DNA from: Nitrospiria bacterium
Lineage (GTDB): Bacteria; Nitrospirota; Nitrospiria; DASWJH01
Reading direction: 5' to 3'
Assembly: GCA_036397255.1 (NCBI GenBank)
Contig: DASWJH010000007.1
Span: 1-39,173 of the forward strand
Length of the DNA stretch: 39,173 nt
In this document: one piece after another, positions 1 through 8,082 of the stretch
How the letters are laid out: each line of letters starts with the position of its first letter
Position numbering within the stretch: position 1 is the stretch's first letter
Made by a program: the position numbers and the translations under genes
The notes under the pieces: model-generated
What the model saw: the letters and a program-made list of their open reading frames with translations, nothing else
Told to the model about the DNA's origin: nothing
Database searches by the model: none

Positions 1-110
1 TCCCCGATAGAGGCATTCGAGGACAGGTTTCGCGGGAATGACGGGAAGGGCCTGGATTTCCGCTTTCCCCTGCCTGCAAGTGCCCGCCGGACAGGCGGGT
101 AATGACAAAA
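1..110. repeat. Dispersed extragenic repeat cluster
   Basis: Two copies of a GGGAATGAC / GGGTAATGAC core lie at about 34-43 and 97-106, with a perfect hairpin CCCGCC-GGACA-GGCGGG at about 93-108. The reverse complement of the same core (GTCATTCC) ends the window at 39166-39173. Such short GC-rich palindromic units are common between genes in many environmental bacterial genomes. No coding frame is evident here. Confidence 0.5.
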
Positions 111-149
111 TTTACCCACTCACTTCCACGATGAGCCAAAAAATTATTG

Positions 150-686
150 TTAATGTTGGTTGATCGGTTGAGACGGCCGGAATTCCTCATGGTCCAATGA
201 ATAATACATAACCATCCGATTATAGACCCTCTTATTTCCTTGATATTGAAATCCGATTTTTTCCAATACCTTGTTTGAAGGAGAATTTTCTTCCATGGTA
301 ACCGCTACAATGCGGCTTAAGCCCCTGTTTGTAAACCCGAAATCTAAAACCGCAGCTACTGCTTCTGTAGCGTATCCCTTTCCCCAAAAGGATTTTGCAA
401 TAATAAAAGCAATTTCAACTTCCTTCGATTCCGGTTTCCCCTCTAGTTTCTGGAGTCCGCACTGGCCAACAAATTTTCCGGATTCTTTTTCGAACAAGGC
501 AAAACACCCATAACCCAGACGAGTCCATTCGTTTTGGAACCATTGAATCACTTGGGCAACAATATCGCGGCTTAGAGGGGGCAAAATGTACTTCATGACC
601 TCGGGATCCGCATTTAATTCCGCTATACTGTCCAAGTCCATATCTTTTATTGGCCGGAGCTTTAAACGCCTCGTCTCAATAACCAT
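150..686 (-). CDS. GNAT family N-acetyltransferase (RimJ/RimL type)
   Basis: The 178-residue product has the full length of a single-domain GNAT enzyme, which moves an acetyl group from acetyl-CoA to an amine. It opens with the RimJ/RimL-like pattern ETxRLxLRP (about residues 4-12). The acetyl-CoA pyrophosphate loop is WGKGYATEA at 101-109, and the C-terminal signature NxxSxxVLEKIGF follows near 134-146. The substrate cannot be told from sequence: ribosomal protein N-termini, spermidine and drug targets are all known in this group. It starts with ATG, has no signal peptide, and lies alone downstream of the DUF899-like gene on the same strand. Confidence 0.9.
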   Translation of the reverse strand: MVIETRRLKLRPIKDMDLDSIAELNADPEVMKYILPPLSRDIVAQVIQWFQNEWTRLGYGCFALFEKESGKFVGQCGLQKLEGKPESKEVEIAFIIAKSFWGKGYATEAVAAVLDFGFTNRGLSRIVAVTMEENSPSNKVLEKIGFQYQGNKRVYNRMVMYYSLDHEEFRPSQPINQH

Positions 687-744
687 TCTGTTCTTATCCC
701 AATGAATATTATTTATGTGATCAATCCGTTCGCCTATTTTTAAG

Positions 745-1248
745 TCATGATTTTCCCCAAGCCAAATCCTTTATTTCAACATCAGGAACCATCCATAACA
801 CCTCCAGAACGGAGGGGGCCCGGTCATCTTTTGGAACGTTTGTCTGTTCAAGTCTGAAAATTTTCCCATCCCTTCCTTTTTGAAATATGGAAACCCCCGG
901 CATCGCATCACCCTCTTCATCTTCAAACCCAAGATCCTTAATGAAAGTACCCCCTCGGGCAGAATAAAGCTTAGCCAACCAACCCCTCTCTTTGACATAG
1001 GCTTTCTGTGTTTGAGGGTCATCCGGCCCGACAATGCAAAAACCAGCAGTTTTTTCCAAGGCTTTCAACATTCCGTTGAATTCATCGCCCCAAAGAGCAC
1101 TGTTGGGACAACTTTTTCCCATATTGTGAAGGACAATCAGATAATCCTTATCCCCAAATAAACTTGATAGCCTGACCTGATTACCCTCATTGTCCATAAG
1201 AACATAATCTTCAATCACCTTTGGTTTTTCCTTCGTTTCTGTCCCCAT
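745..1248 (-). CDS. DUF899-like thioredoxin-fold protein
   Basis: A 167-residue cytoplasmic protein with the outline of the DUF899 (AhpC/thioredoxin-like fold) family: an early strand LIVLHNMGKSCPNSALWGDE (about residues 37-56) followed by a helix ending in GMLKALEK. Family members usually read CPSCSFW at this place; here it is CPNSALW, so only one of the two cysteines is kept and a classical CxxC redox pair is absent. The start is supported by AAGGA about seven bases upstream of the ATG. It sits 19 bp downstream of the AHSA1 gene on the same strand and may share its transcript with the ArsR/AHSA1 pair. Function unknown. Confidence 0.65.
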   Translation of the reverse strand: MGTETKEKPKVIEDYVLMDNEGNQVRLSSLFGDKDYLIVLHNMGKSCPNSALWGDEFNGMLKALEKTAGFCIVGPDDPQTQKAYVKERGWLAKLYSARGGTFIKDLGFEDEEGDAMPGVSIFQKGRDGKIFRLEQTNVPKDDRAPSVLEVLWMVPDVEIKDLAWGKS

Positions 1249-1267
1249 GAATTTTTCCTTTTTTTCA

Positions 1268-1729
1268 TCAAATCACTTTTTCCAGCTTGTCAAAACTTCC
1301 CGTCCACCCAAATTCATGTCCTTGACGTGACTTTTCGCTAGGCAAGAACTCATGTGTTAACGTTAATTCAGTGGAACCGCCAAGGTCCTTAAAATCTAAG
1401 CTAACCAAGGTTTCACAATCTTCATCCTCACTTCCCTTACATGACTGTCCCTCCAATATCCATGAATAGACAAGCCGTTCAGGAAACTTAATCTCCCGAA
1501 ATGCACCCTGATGGGATACTATCTTCCCATCGGGAAGTTTCATTTCAAACCGGTATTTTCCCCCAATTTTAAGGTCAACTTCGGCTAACACCGTTTGAAC
1601 CTCTTCAGGCCCAAACCATTCCTTTAACATTTCTGGATCGGTCCAAGCCTTGAATACCTTTTCCCTGGAAGCGGAGAAGGTTCGTTTCAGTTGAAGTATG
1701 GTTTCCGCTCTGGTGTTTTTAGTGGTCAT
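1268..1729 (-). CDS. SRPBCC / AHSA1-domain protein
   Basis: A 153-residue START-like (Bet v1 fold) protein of the AHSA1 type. Diagnostic stretches are the N-terminal RTFSASREKVFKAWTDPE (about residues 15-32), the WFGPEEV turn, GGKYRFEM, and the C-terminal SRQGHEFGWTGSFDKLE. The fold binds hydrophobic ligands; the ligand is not known. The gene overlaps the upstream ArsR gene by four bases (ATGA), so the two are translationally coupled and the ArsR protein probably controls its expression. ArsR plus AHSA1 pairs are very common in bacteria. Confidence 0.92.
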   Translation of the reverse strand: MTTKNTRAETILQLKRTFSASREKVFKAWTDPEMLKEWFGPEEVQTVLAEVDLKIGGKYRFEMKLPDGKIVSHQGAFREIKFPERLVYSWILEGQSCKGSEDEDCETLVSLDFKDLGGSTELTLTHEFLPSEKSRQGHEFGWTGSFDKLEKVI

Positions 1730-2070
1730 GTTTTTTCCTCCTTATTGATGGGTTCCAAATATTTTTCCAAGGATTCAAATCTTTCTTCCCAAAATTTTCT
1801 GTAACGATTAATCCAATGGGAAGCTTCTTTGAGGCGCCGGGGAACGATGTGAAAACGGTGAATTCGCCCATCCCTCTCACGGGCAATGAGCCCTGCGTTT
1901 TCTAGCACTCGTAGATGTTTTGAAATGGCCGGAAGGGAAACCTGGAAAGGCCGGGCCAGCTCGGAGGCGGATACTTTCCCATGGGTGAGTTTCAAAAGAA
2001 TTCCTCGTCGAATGGGGTCCCCCAAAGCCGAAAAAGTGAGGTCAAGTGTGCAGGAATAATATTTAACCAT
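1726..2070 (-). CDS. ArsR-family winged-helix repressor
   Basis: 114 residues, the normal size for ArsR/SmtB regulators that pair with AHSA1 proteins. The start reads MVKYYSCTLDLTFSALGDPIRR, the typical opening of this subfamily, followed by a winged helix with the recognition region VSLPAISKHLRVLENAGLI (about residues 44-62). No metal-site cysteine pair (CxC) is seen, so a metal effector is not indicated. The start codon lies inside a perfect palindrome and only about one base after the predicted transcription start, so the message is probably leaderless and the repressor probably autoregulates. The stop overlaps the AHSA1 start. Confidence 0.93.
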   Translation of the reverse strand: MVKYYSCTLDLTFSALGDPIRRGILLKLTHGKVSASELARPFQVSLPAISKHLRVLENAGLIARERDGRIHRFHIVPRRLKEASHWINRYRKFWEERFESLEKYLEPINKEEKT

Positions 2071-2082
2071 ATGGTTAAATAT
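2059..2082. promoter_or_regulatory. Perfect 24-bp palindrome, probable ArsR operator
   Basis: The half-site ATATTTAACCAT (2059-2070) is followed directly by its exact reverse complement (2071-2082). The palindrome covers most of the -10 box, the expected transcription start and the ATG, so the first codons (ATG GTT AAA TAT on the minus strand) form half of the operator. Autorepression by the ArsR protein is the natural reading. Its role is inferred, but the symmetry is directly visible. Confidence 0.75.
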
Positions 2083-2106
2083 AATGGCTAGGGATATTTA
2101 TGTCAA
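2078..2106 (-). promoter_or_regulatory. Sigma70 promoter of the arsR-AHSA1 operon
   Basis: On the minus strand a perfect -35 TTGACA (2106-2101) is followed after 17 bases by -10 TATATT (2083-2078). Transcription would start at about 2071, next to the ATG at 2070, which predicts a leaderless message. Confidence 0.75.
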
Positions 2107-2236
2107 CCAAAAAATATCAACACTTTCATCTGAAAGGTCATTTGAGGCGGAGGGAAAACCCATTAACTACCTGAAAAGGTTCTAATAAACCAAATAGTCC
2201 GGGGGGGGGTATTTTTTTTTATCCAGGGATGGCATC

Positions 2237-2803
2237 TCACTCTTTAGGGGGATCAATCCCTGGCAAGTCATCAATACTGCATTCATTATTTTCCTTACGG
2301 TAGGCCTCAAGGGCAACAGGTCCTTTCGAGGAAGCCCATTTTTCCAAAGATTCCCTTTCTCCCCGGAAGTCAAAAAAAGGAACACCATACCCGCAGGAAT
2401 CGGATATTCGGCTAACCCTCAACCGGATGATTGCCCGCATCCCTGGATCCTCCGAAAAGAGATTCGCCAGGGTCTGAAATTCTGGATGGCCGGGGAGAAT
2501 TGCTTCTCCCTGCCCGTGCAAACGAACAATTTTTGGAGGCCCTTTAAAAGCGCAAAACATGATGACCATCCGTTTATTTTCCTTTATATGGGCAATGGTC
2601 TCTACACCGCTTCCTGTAAAATCCTGATAAACAACGCTGAGGGAATCAATAATCCTAAAAGAATCCCCTCCTTTTGGGGAACAATTAATATGACCATCGG
2701 GGGTTAAAGGAGCCGTTGCAACAAAAAAAACATGTTGGTTCCGAATCCATCTCCCTAATTCACTGCTAATATTTTTGTAAACTTTACCCATGCTTAAAAA
2801 CAT
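2237..2803 (-). CDS. Pyridoxamine 5'-phosphate oxidase-fold protein
   Basis: 188 residues with the split-barrel flavin-binding fold. The visible landmarks are FFVATAPLTPDGHINCSPKG (about residues 26-45), the VYQDFTGSGVETIAHIKEN strand-helix (58-76) and RLHGQGEAI (94-102). Proteins of this group bind FMN or a related flavin or deazaflavin; this one is not the vitamin B6 enzyme PdxH, and its substrate is unknown. Two nearby ATGs could start it: 2803 gives MFLSMGK and 2791 gives MGKVYK; neither has a strong Shine-Dalgarno sequence. Downstream of the stop is a G9 run and a T-rich stretch (about 2200-2220). Confidence 0.85.
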   Translation of the reverse strand: MFLSMGKVYKNISSELGRWIRNQHVFFVATAPLTPDGHINCSPKGGDSFRIIDSLSVVYQDFTGSGVETIAHIKENKRMVIMFCAFKGPPKIVRLHGQGEAILPGHPEFQTLANLFSEDPGMRAIIRLRVSRISDSCGYGVPFFDFRGERESLEKWASSKGPVALEAYRKENNECSIDDLPGIDPPKE

Positions 2804-2857
2804 TCTTTATTTAAAAAGTAAATCCCGCAAAATTCCTTACCTCTCCCCCGAGTAACT

Positions 2858-3109
2858 TTACAAACTTTTCATTTTTTCATCCAAAATTCTATAGAACCGG
2901 GGTTTATGGATCATATCAAACACATCGCCTTTATCCGGAAATAGGGCGAGGACCTTTTTTCGGGTTTCCTGAATTAATTTTCTTGCATCATCATAACTCA
3001 GATTTTCATCCTTTAGTTTTTCTGCGGTGTTATCCACCATATCCCGCATGAATTTCATTTTTTGGTCTTCATTCATCCTGCTAAAATCCTTGGGTTCCTG
3101 TTTAGCCAT
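2858..3109 (-). CDS. Small charged hypothetical protein
   Basis: 83 residues, rich in Lys, Asp and Glu, predicted mostly helical, with no signal peptide, no cysteine and no recognised domain. The central segment SYDDARKLIQETRKKVLALFPDK (about residues 38-60) looks like an amphipathic helix. It starts with ATG and stands between the CocE-type hydrolase and the PNPOx-fold gene on the same strand. Its codon structure and reading-frame fit suggest a real gene, but no function can be given. Confidence 0.6.
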   Translation of the reverse strand: MAKQEPKDFSRMNEDQKMKFMRDMVDNTAEKLKDENLSYDDARKLIQETRKKVLALFPDKGDVFDMIHKPRFYRILDEKMKSL

Positions 3110-3142
3110 ATTTTTCTTATTGTTTATTTAGAAACCCTTTTA

Positions 3143-5053
3143 TTAATGGTCAAAAATGTCTGCCCTTTTCCCACGGGGCATGACCGGTAATTCAATCCGC
3201 GAGGAATAGGGTTGATCCCGATACACCCGCCAGGTGGGCGGGGGAACGGATGGAACTATGAAATGATCCTTATCCGCTCCTGCAATGGCAATACGAATGG
3301 AATGTCCTTTTTTAAACAGGTAGGAGGTGGGAAGAAGCCCAAATCGAAGTTCAGCGATTTCCCCATCCAAAAATGGCAGTGCATCTTTGCGTTTCGCACT
3401 ATGATAGGGAACAAGATCTAAATAGGGTTGGGGTTCTTCATCGCTGACTTTTCGATGAAGTGCACGAAGCATCCCTTCCGTAACATAGCGAACCCTTCCT
3501 GTTTCATCCACATCCTCAAGATAGACAAAGAAGTTTCCATCACTGGCAGTTGAACGGATAAAAAGAGTGACGATAGGATGGCCGGTGACCTCAAGATCCT
3601 TTTCCAATTGGGGGCTATTATAAACCAAAAGTTTCTGATCTCTCCCGTCACGATCCGGATAAGAAACCGGACCATTGGTAATCAAGGTATTCCATCGGGA
3701 ATGATCTCCCGTCCCTGCAGAATAATCCACCCTGTATTCATCCCAATGGCCCACCCCATGAGGGGCGGTGCCGCTTAAAGACTGGTTAATAGACAAAAAG
3801 AGAATGTGGGTTGTTACTCCCTTGGGGGGCCAGGAATCGGCGGTTTTCCAACGCTCCTCTCCCATGGTGTAATAATGAACCGGTTTCTCATTTTGAATTC
3901 CGGTATCTTCCCCTTTCACAAAATGATCAAAAAACCTGAGCAACTCCCCATGATGATCAAATCCAGACTTCCCTTCCGAATAAGGGCTGCAATTGTAAAA
4001 ACCTCCATGCATCCACGGCCCAATGACCATCCTGCTCCCAGAGGTACGGACATTGATAAAACGTTTAATGGCGGAATGCGCATAAGCCCCATCGCACCAG
4101 CCACTATAACTATAAACAGGAATCCCTGAAGATCGAAAGCTTTGAATATGTCCATGAGGGGAAAAAGTTTCTATTGGCAGTCCAGGGTCCGTCGGCCAAG
4201 GATCATCCCGAAAGGTAATTTTCTTGGCTAGCTCATGGGGATTGTAATTATAAATATGAGAGGGAACCGCCTTCCTTAGGATTTCTCCGTTTCCATCCTC
4301 ATCCACGGGACGTACCCCTTTCGCAAAGAGTTTAAACCGCCACCCTTTGTTGACCTCACCCATTTCATTACGGTCCAAGGCGTCGTTAAATTTTGCCCAG
4401 GTTTTGGTAAACCATTCCAGGTGAACTCCCCCGGGAAAGGCAATATCCAAACCGGAATCAAAAAGGGAAAATTGGGGGACCACTGCCTTGAGGGCGGGGT
4501 GTTGATTAATCATAAGCATTTCGGCCGCTGTCCCCGCATACGATCTTCCTGTTGCGCCTACTTTTCCATCGGACCAGGGTTGACGAATGATCCAACTAAT
4601 TATTTCATCCCCATCCTTCACTTCATCGGGAGACCACGGTCCTTTTCGGGTCCCAAAGGAAGCTCCCGTTCCCCGAACATCCAGATCCAACCAAGCGTAA
4701 CCATTGGCAAGAAAACGTCGTGTTAAGGAATGAATTTGGCGTTTGTGATATGGCCAGCGAACTTCCCAAGAACGGAAGTAGCGTGTTTGCCGAAAAATGG
4801 TTGGAAACTTTTGATCATCTTTGCGTTGTTTTGGAAGGTATAAATCCACAGCAATTTTAACCCCATCCCTCATGGTAAAGTAAAAAGAGGAAACCTCAAT
4901 TTCCTTTTCCGAAAGCACCCTATCACTTTTTTTATAGGAGCTCCAAGAAAAATCCTCAGACCGAATTTTTTCTTGACCCGGAAGGTGAGAACAGGAAAAT
5001 ACGGCAACAAAAAGGCAAAAAAGAAAAGAAGGAATCAAAAATTTATTAATCAT
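3143..5053 (-). CDS. CocE/NonD-family hydrolase, lipoprotein
   Basis: 636 residues, the usual length of the X-Pro dipeptidyl-peptidase (S15)/CocE family of alpha/beta hydrolases, which cleave acyl, ester or beta-lactam bonds. An N-terminal hydrophobic segment ends in VFSC with Cys21 as probable lipidation site, so it is an exported, membrane-anchored form. The nucleophile is Ser171 in GRSYAG, the acid probably Asp321 in GWCDGAYAH, and the base His349 in GPWMHGG. The C-terminal part (about residues 400-625) matches the jelly-roll PepX_C domain with its PLVTLFIRST-like start (here HPIVTLFIRSTASDGNFF). The substrate is unknown. It stands alone, 33 bp before the small charged gene. Confidence 0.92.
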   Translation of the reverse strand: MINKFLIPSFLFCLFVAVFSCSHLPGQEKIRSEDFSWSSYKKSDRVLSEKEIEVSSFYFTMRDGVKIAVDLYLPKQRKDDQKFPTIFRQTRYFRSWEVRWPYHKRQIHSLTRRFLANGYAWLDLDVRGTGASFGTRKGPWSPDEVKDGDEIISWIIRQPWSDGKVGATGRSYAGTAAEMLMINQHPALKAVVPQFSLFDSGLDIAFPGGVHLEWFTKTWAKFNDALDRNEMGEVNKGWRFKLFAKGVRPVDEDGNGEILRKAVPSHIYNYNPHELAKKITFRDDPWPTDPGLPIETFSPHGHIQSFRSSGIPVYSYSGWCDGAYAHSAIKRFINVRTSGSRMVIGPWMHGGFYNCSPYSEGKSGFDHHGELLRFFDHFVKGEDTGIQNEKPVHYYTMGEERWKTADSWPPKGVTTHILFLSINQSLSGTAPHGVGHWDEYRVDYSAGTGDHSRWNTLITNGPVSYPDRDGRDQKLLVYNSPQLEKDLEVTGHPIVTLFIRSTASDGNFFVYLEDVDETGRVRYVTEGMLRALHRKVSDEEPQPYLDLVPYHSAKRKDALPFLDGEIAELRFGLLPTSYLFKKGHSIRIAIAGADKDHFIVPSVPPPTWRVYRDQPYSSRIELPVMPRGKRADIFDH

Positions 5054-5117
5054 AGAAAACCCTGAGAAATTCGTTCCCTCCCCTAAATTCTTTCAACCCT
5101 TTTTATCCGTTATGCCT

Positions 5118-5454
5118 TTAATCGGAGGACTCTTTTATACTCCCCCGAACCTCAAGAGCCAACTTCACTGTGGTAATATAACACCTAATGGAACATTTTT
5201 TTTCAGAAATCTTTGGGAAAAAACTTATCAACCGTACCGGATAAATCTTTAAAAAGAAAGCCATCTCCTTTTTGAGGAAAAGCCCTCAGAATGGCTCCCC
5301 GAACCGGATCATATTTCCACTGATCGATTCGGATCGGTTTTTCCCCCGGGGTAGGAGTTTTACATAGAATTTTTTCTTCCTTTTTCATTTTTTCTTTCAG
5401 GTCATCAATAATTTTCCATAAGTGTTCCCAAAAACTATTCGCTGTAGTGGGCAA
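5118..5454 (-). pseudogene. DUF6958-like small protein, frameshifted near its C-terminus
   Basis: The open frame 5454-5203 gives 83 residues with a DUF6958-like core: CKTPTPGEKPIRIDQWKYD then RGAILRAFPQKG. It stops abruptly at FFPKDF. The next frame, after a run of eight A on the minus strand (about 5200-5207), continues with ITTVKLALEVRGSIKESSD and ends at a TAA at 5118, which matches the expected family C-terminus (family members end with a TVKLDLEARG-like helix). One base gained or lost at the A run would restore a protein of about 110 residues. The reading frame may truly begin at an internal ATG (5388, MKKEEKIL), because the first ATG overlaps the SnoaL-like gene by 20 bases. Family assignment is from memory of the motif. 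Confidence 0.55.
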
Positions 5455-5791
5455 TGACCCGGGTTACCTTGAAATAGGAATTGAGCTCCATTACCTCAAC
5501 CGCCAACATTTTATTGACACTTCGATAAACCAGGGCAACACTATTGACCCCCTTGAGTATATAAAGCAACTCCAATTTAAGATCGGGGTATACGGCCAAT
5601 CCTTTTCGAAAATAGCTCCTCAAACTACCCTTCCCTTTGATGGTTCCAGAGGGTTCTCCAATTAATTTAGAAACAAAAGGCGACGTAAACATTACATCAT
5701 CTTCGTAATGACTCAATAGGGTTTCCAAATCATGGTTATTCCATGACTCAATCCATTCCCGAGCAAATTGCTCAATTCTTGGATCTTCCAT
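5435..5791 (-). CDS. SnoaL-like / NTF2-fold protein
   Basis: 118 residues with the NTF2-like cone fold: the opening helix RIEQFAREWIESWNNHDLETLLSHY (about residues 5-29) followed by DDVMFTSPFVSKL and a C-terminal strand that ends VTRVIAHYSE. This group binds small polar or aromatic molecules; some members are cyclases or isomerases, most have no known role. Its end overlaps the downstream DUF6958-like frame. No signal peptide. Start is ATG with a GGGAAAAT stretch upstream, a weak ribosome site. Confidence 0.85.
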   Translation of the reverse strand: MEDPRIEQFAREWIESWNNHDLETLLSHYEDDVMFTSPFVSKLIGEPSGTIKGKGSLRSYFRKGLAVYPDLKLELLYILKGVNSVALVYRSVNKMLAVEVMELNSYFKVTRVIAHYSE

Positions 5792-5809
5792 CTATATTTT
5801 CCCTTTTCA

Positions 5810-6600
5810 TTAGAACAAAAATTCACCCCGAAACATGGTCACCGTTTTTCCCCCCAGAAACACCCGGTCTCCATTTACCCGAACCTGTACCACGTCTCCC
5901 CGCCGTGAGGCCTGATAGACCATGAATTCATTTTTACCCAGTTTTCTTCTCCAACAAGGGCCTAATCAACAATGGGATGAACCCGTCACCGGACCTCCTA
6001 GGATTCCTGCTTTTGGGGCAAAAAATCGGGAAGCAAAATCAAATTTCCTGGATTGGGATCGGGAGGTGACAATAATTCCCCTTCCTTCAATTTTTGCCAA
6101 TAAATAAAAATCAGGTTTTAAAGTCCTGAGCAAGTTTTCCGTTTCTACTTCAATCAAATAATCAAAACGGTTTTTCCCAAGATAGATGGGGGAAATCCCA
6201 AACGCCTGGATTAAACCCGGGTCTTGGGTGACCGGTTTTTCTGTTTCGGCGGGGAAATCCATCTCAATCCATTGGCCCTTTTTCTCGGCTGTCAGTAAAC
6301 CACTTCGGGTTAAAAACCGCGCTTTGTCCCATTGCGGTAAAAACCCCTTTCCCCTAGGACATGGGCACTGGCCAAGGTAGCATGGCCACACAGATCGACC
6401 TCCATATACGGGGCAAACCAGCGTAATTGAAACCCCTCTTTCTCTTGATATAAAAAGGCCGTTTCAGAAGGGGTCATTTCCTGGGCAACCTGTTGCAACC
6501 ATTCTTTATCCACCGCTCCCTCCAAAACACAAACCGCAGCAGGGTTCCCGGTAAAGGGGGTGTCTGTAAAAGCGTCCACCTGAATTATTGTCTGCCTCAT
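5810..6600 (-). pseudogene. PhzF-family isomerase/epimerase, broken by a frameshift and an in-frame TGA
   Basis: The first frame (6600-6310) encodes the PhzF N-terminal half: QVDAFTDTPFTGNPAAVCVL, the catalytic Glu in MTPSETAFLY (about residue 46) and CGHATLASAHVLGERGF. It then leaves frame in a GGGGTTTTT run (about 6344-6352). The next frame carries on with the family sequence (LTRSGLLT, then DFASRFFAPKAGI and GPVTGSSHC) and stops at a TGA (5968-5966). Beyond this TGA the same frame goes on through LGPCWRRKLGKNEFMVYQAS, RRGDVVQVRVNGDRVFL to a TAA at 5810, which is the normal PhzF C-terminus. The two breaks make it a pseudogene unless they are sequence errors. PhzF proteins catalyse proton shifts in cofactor-free diaminopimelate-epimerase-like folds. 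Confidence 0.85.
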
Positions 6601-6690
6601 AACATTTTCCGCTTTTTAAAAATGAAGTTCAATTTTTTTTGGGAAATAGGAACGGGAAAATAAAATCTTACTTTAATGAAAGGTAAAAAT

Positions 6691-8082
6691 TTAAGAACTA
6701 TCAGGGTAAAACTGGGCAGATTTTTGTGCCTCGGTTTTTCCGAGTTTTCGATATAGTGTTTTTCGATCAATGCCCAAAATTTGAGCGGCCTTATATTTAT
6801 TTCCCCCGGTATGTTTCAACACCTTGGAAATATATTCAAATTCCAATTCCTCCAAGGTCATTTGCTCCTCCAAGGCTTTTTCAAGGGTTACAAAATCATC
6901 CTGCCCCCCGGTAATGGTGGAAGGAAAGTCTTCGGGAATAATCTGCTCTCCCCTCGCCAAGATAACCGCACGCTCAATAGCATTTTCCAATTCCCTCACA
7001 TTCCCCGCCCAGGGATACCGGAGTAAATAAGAAAGAGAAGGCTCACTGATCCCGGTCACCTGCTTTCCGGTTTCCTTTTGATACTTTTTCAGAAAATGGT
7101 AAGCCAAGGGGAGAATATCATTCTTGCGTTCCCGAAGCGGTGGGAGAACAAAATGGATTACGTTCAATCGGTAAAAAAGATCCGCACGAAAGTGGTGCTG
7201 TTTGACTTCCTCCGCAAGATCCGAATTAGAGGCAGCAATAATGCGAACATCCACCTTGGAAAAATGGTTGGCCCCAACCCGGCGGATTTCCCTATCCTGG
7301 AGGACACGCAATAATTTAGCCTGAAGGCTAATGGGAAGCTCACTGATTTCATCTAAAAATAAAGTCCCCCCATTGGCTTCCTCAAATAATCCCGCCTTAT
7401 CTCCTTTGGCATCGGTAAAAGCCCCGCGCATATGACCAAACAGCTCGCTTTCGAGTAATTGCTCCGGAATGGCCGCGCAATTGACCGGAATAAAAGGATG
7501 ACCTTTCCTGGGACTATTATAATGAAGAGCTTTGGCAACCAAATCCTTTCCTGTTCCGCTTTCCCCGGTAATTAAAATATTACTAGCAGTTCCAGCAATC
7601 CGCCGAATCAAATCAAAAATACCCTGCATGGACTTACTTTTCCCAATCAAATTTCCAAATTGATATTCCTTGCCAATCTCTTTTCTCAATCTTGCAACTT
7701 CCTGACGAAGGGCACCTTCCTGGAGGGCTTTTTGTACCCCCAACAGTAACTCGTCTACCTTGAACGGTTTTGGAATATAGTCATAAGCGCCAAGTTTCAT
7801 TGCTTCAATTGCGGATTCAATCGTTCCAAAACCGGTAATGATGATCACCGAAACCCCGGGTTGCTTTCGCTTTACCTGATGCATCAACTCCAACCCTTTC
7901 ATTTCAGGAAGTTCTAGATCTGTAATGACCAAATCAATCTGGTCTGAAAATCGAATTAAGGCCTGTTTACCGTCATTCGCCAATTCAACCGTATGTCCGG
8001 CTTCGGATAAAACATCAAAGAGCAGGCTACACATTTCGGGGTCATCATCCACAACCAGGATTTTCCCATTTAATTTATCCAT
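6691..8082 (-). CDS. NtrC-family sigma54-dependent response regulator
   Basis: 463 residues when started at the ATG at 8082, which has AAGGAG about nine bases upstream; a longer frame to 8175 lacks this support. Domains in order: receiver (1-120, phospho-acceptor Asp55 in VITDLELP, Lys105 in IPKPF), AAA+ sigma54-activating domain (about 145-375, Walker A GESGTGKD 173-180, Walker B GTLFLDE 239-245), and a Fis-type HTH at the C-terminus (NKYKAAQILGIDRKTLYRKL). The sigma54-contact loop reads GAFTDA (220-225) instead of GAFTGA. Its start lies 8 bases inside the histidine kinase gene, so the two are coupled and are cognate partners. Targets are unknown; no clear -24/-12 promoter was found in the window. 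Confidence 0.95.
   Translation of the reverse strand: MDKLNGKILVVDDDPEMCSLLFDVLSEAGHTVELANDGKQALIRFSDQIDLVITDLELPEMKGLELMHQVKRKQPGVSVIIITGFGTIESAIEAMKLGAYDYIPKPFKVDELLLGVQKALQEGALRQEVARLRKEIGKEYQFGNLIGKSKSMQGIFDLIRRIAGTASNILITGESGTGKDLVAKALHYNSPRKGHPFIPVNCAAIPEQLLESELFGHMRGAFTDAKGDKAGLFEEANGGTLFLDEISELPISLQAKLLRVLQDREIRRVGANHFSKVDVRIIAASNSDLAEEVKQHHFRADLFYRLNVIHFVLPPLRERKNDILPLAYHFLKKYQKETGKQVTGISEPSLSYLLRYPWAGNVRELENAIERAVILARGEQIIPEDFPSTITGGQDDFVTLEKALEEQMTLEELEFEYISKVLKHTGGNKYKAAQILGIDRKTLYRKLGKTEAQKSAQFYPDSS

Noticed and set aside
3226-3244. CCCGCC-AGGT-GGGCGG hairpin as an extragenic repeat or terminator
   Set aside because: It lies inside the coding region of the CocE-type hydrolase, in a well-conserved PepX_C segment, and no T run follows.
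5960-5975. The in-frame TGA in the PhzF-like gene as a selenocysteine codon
   Set aside because: PhzF proteins are not selenoproteins, the residue is not catalytic, no SECIS-like hairpin stands out downstream, and a second break by frameshift in the same gene points to decay or sequence error.
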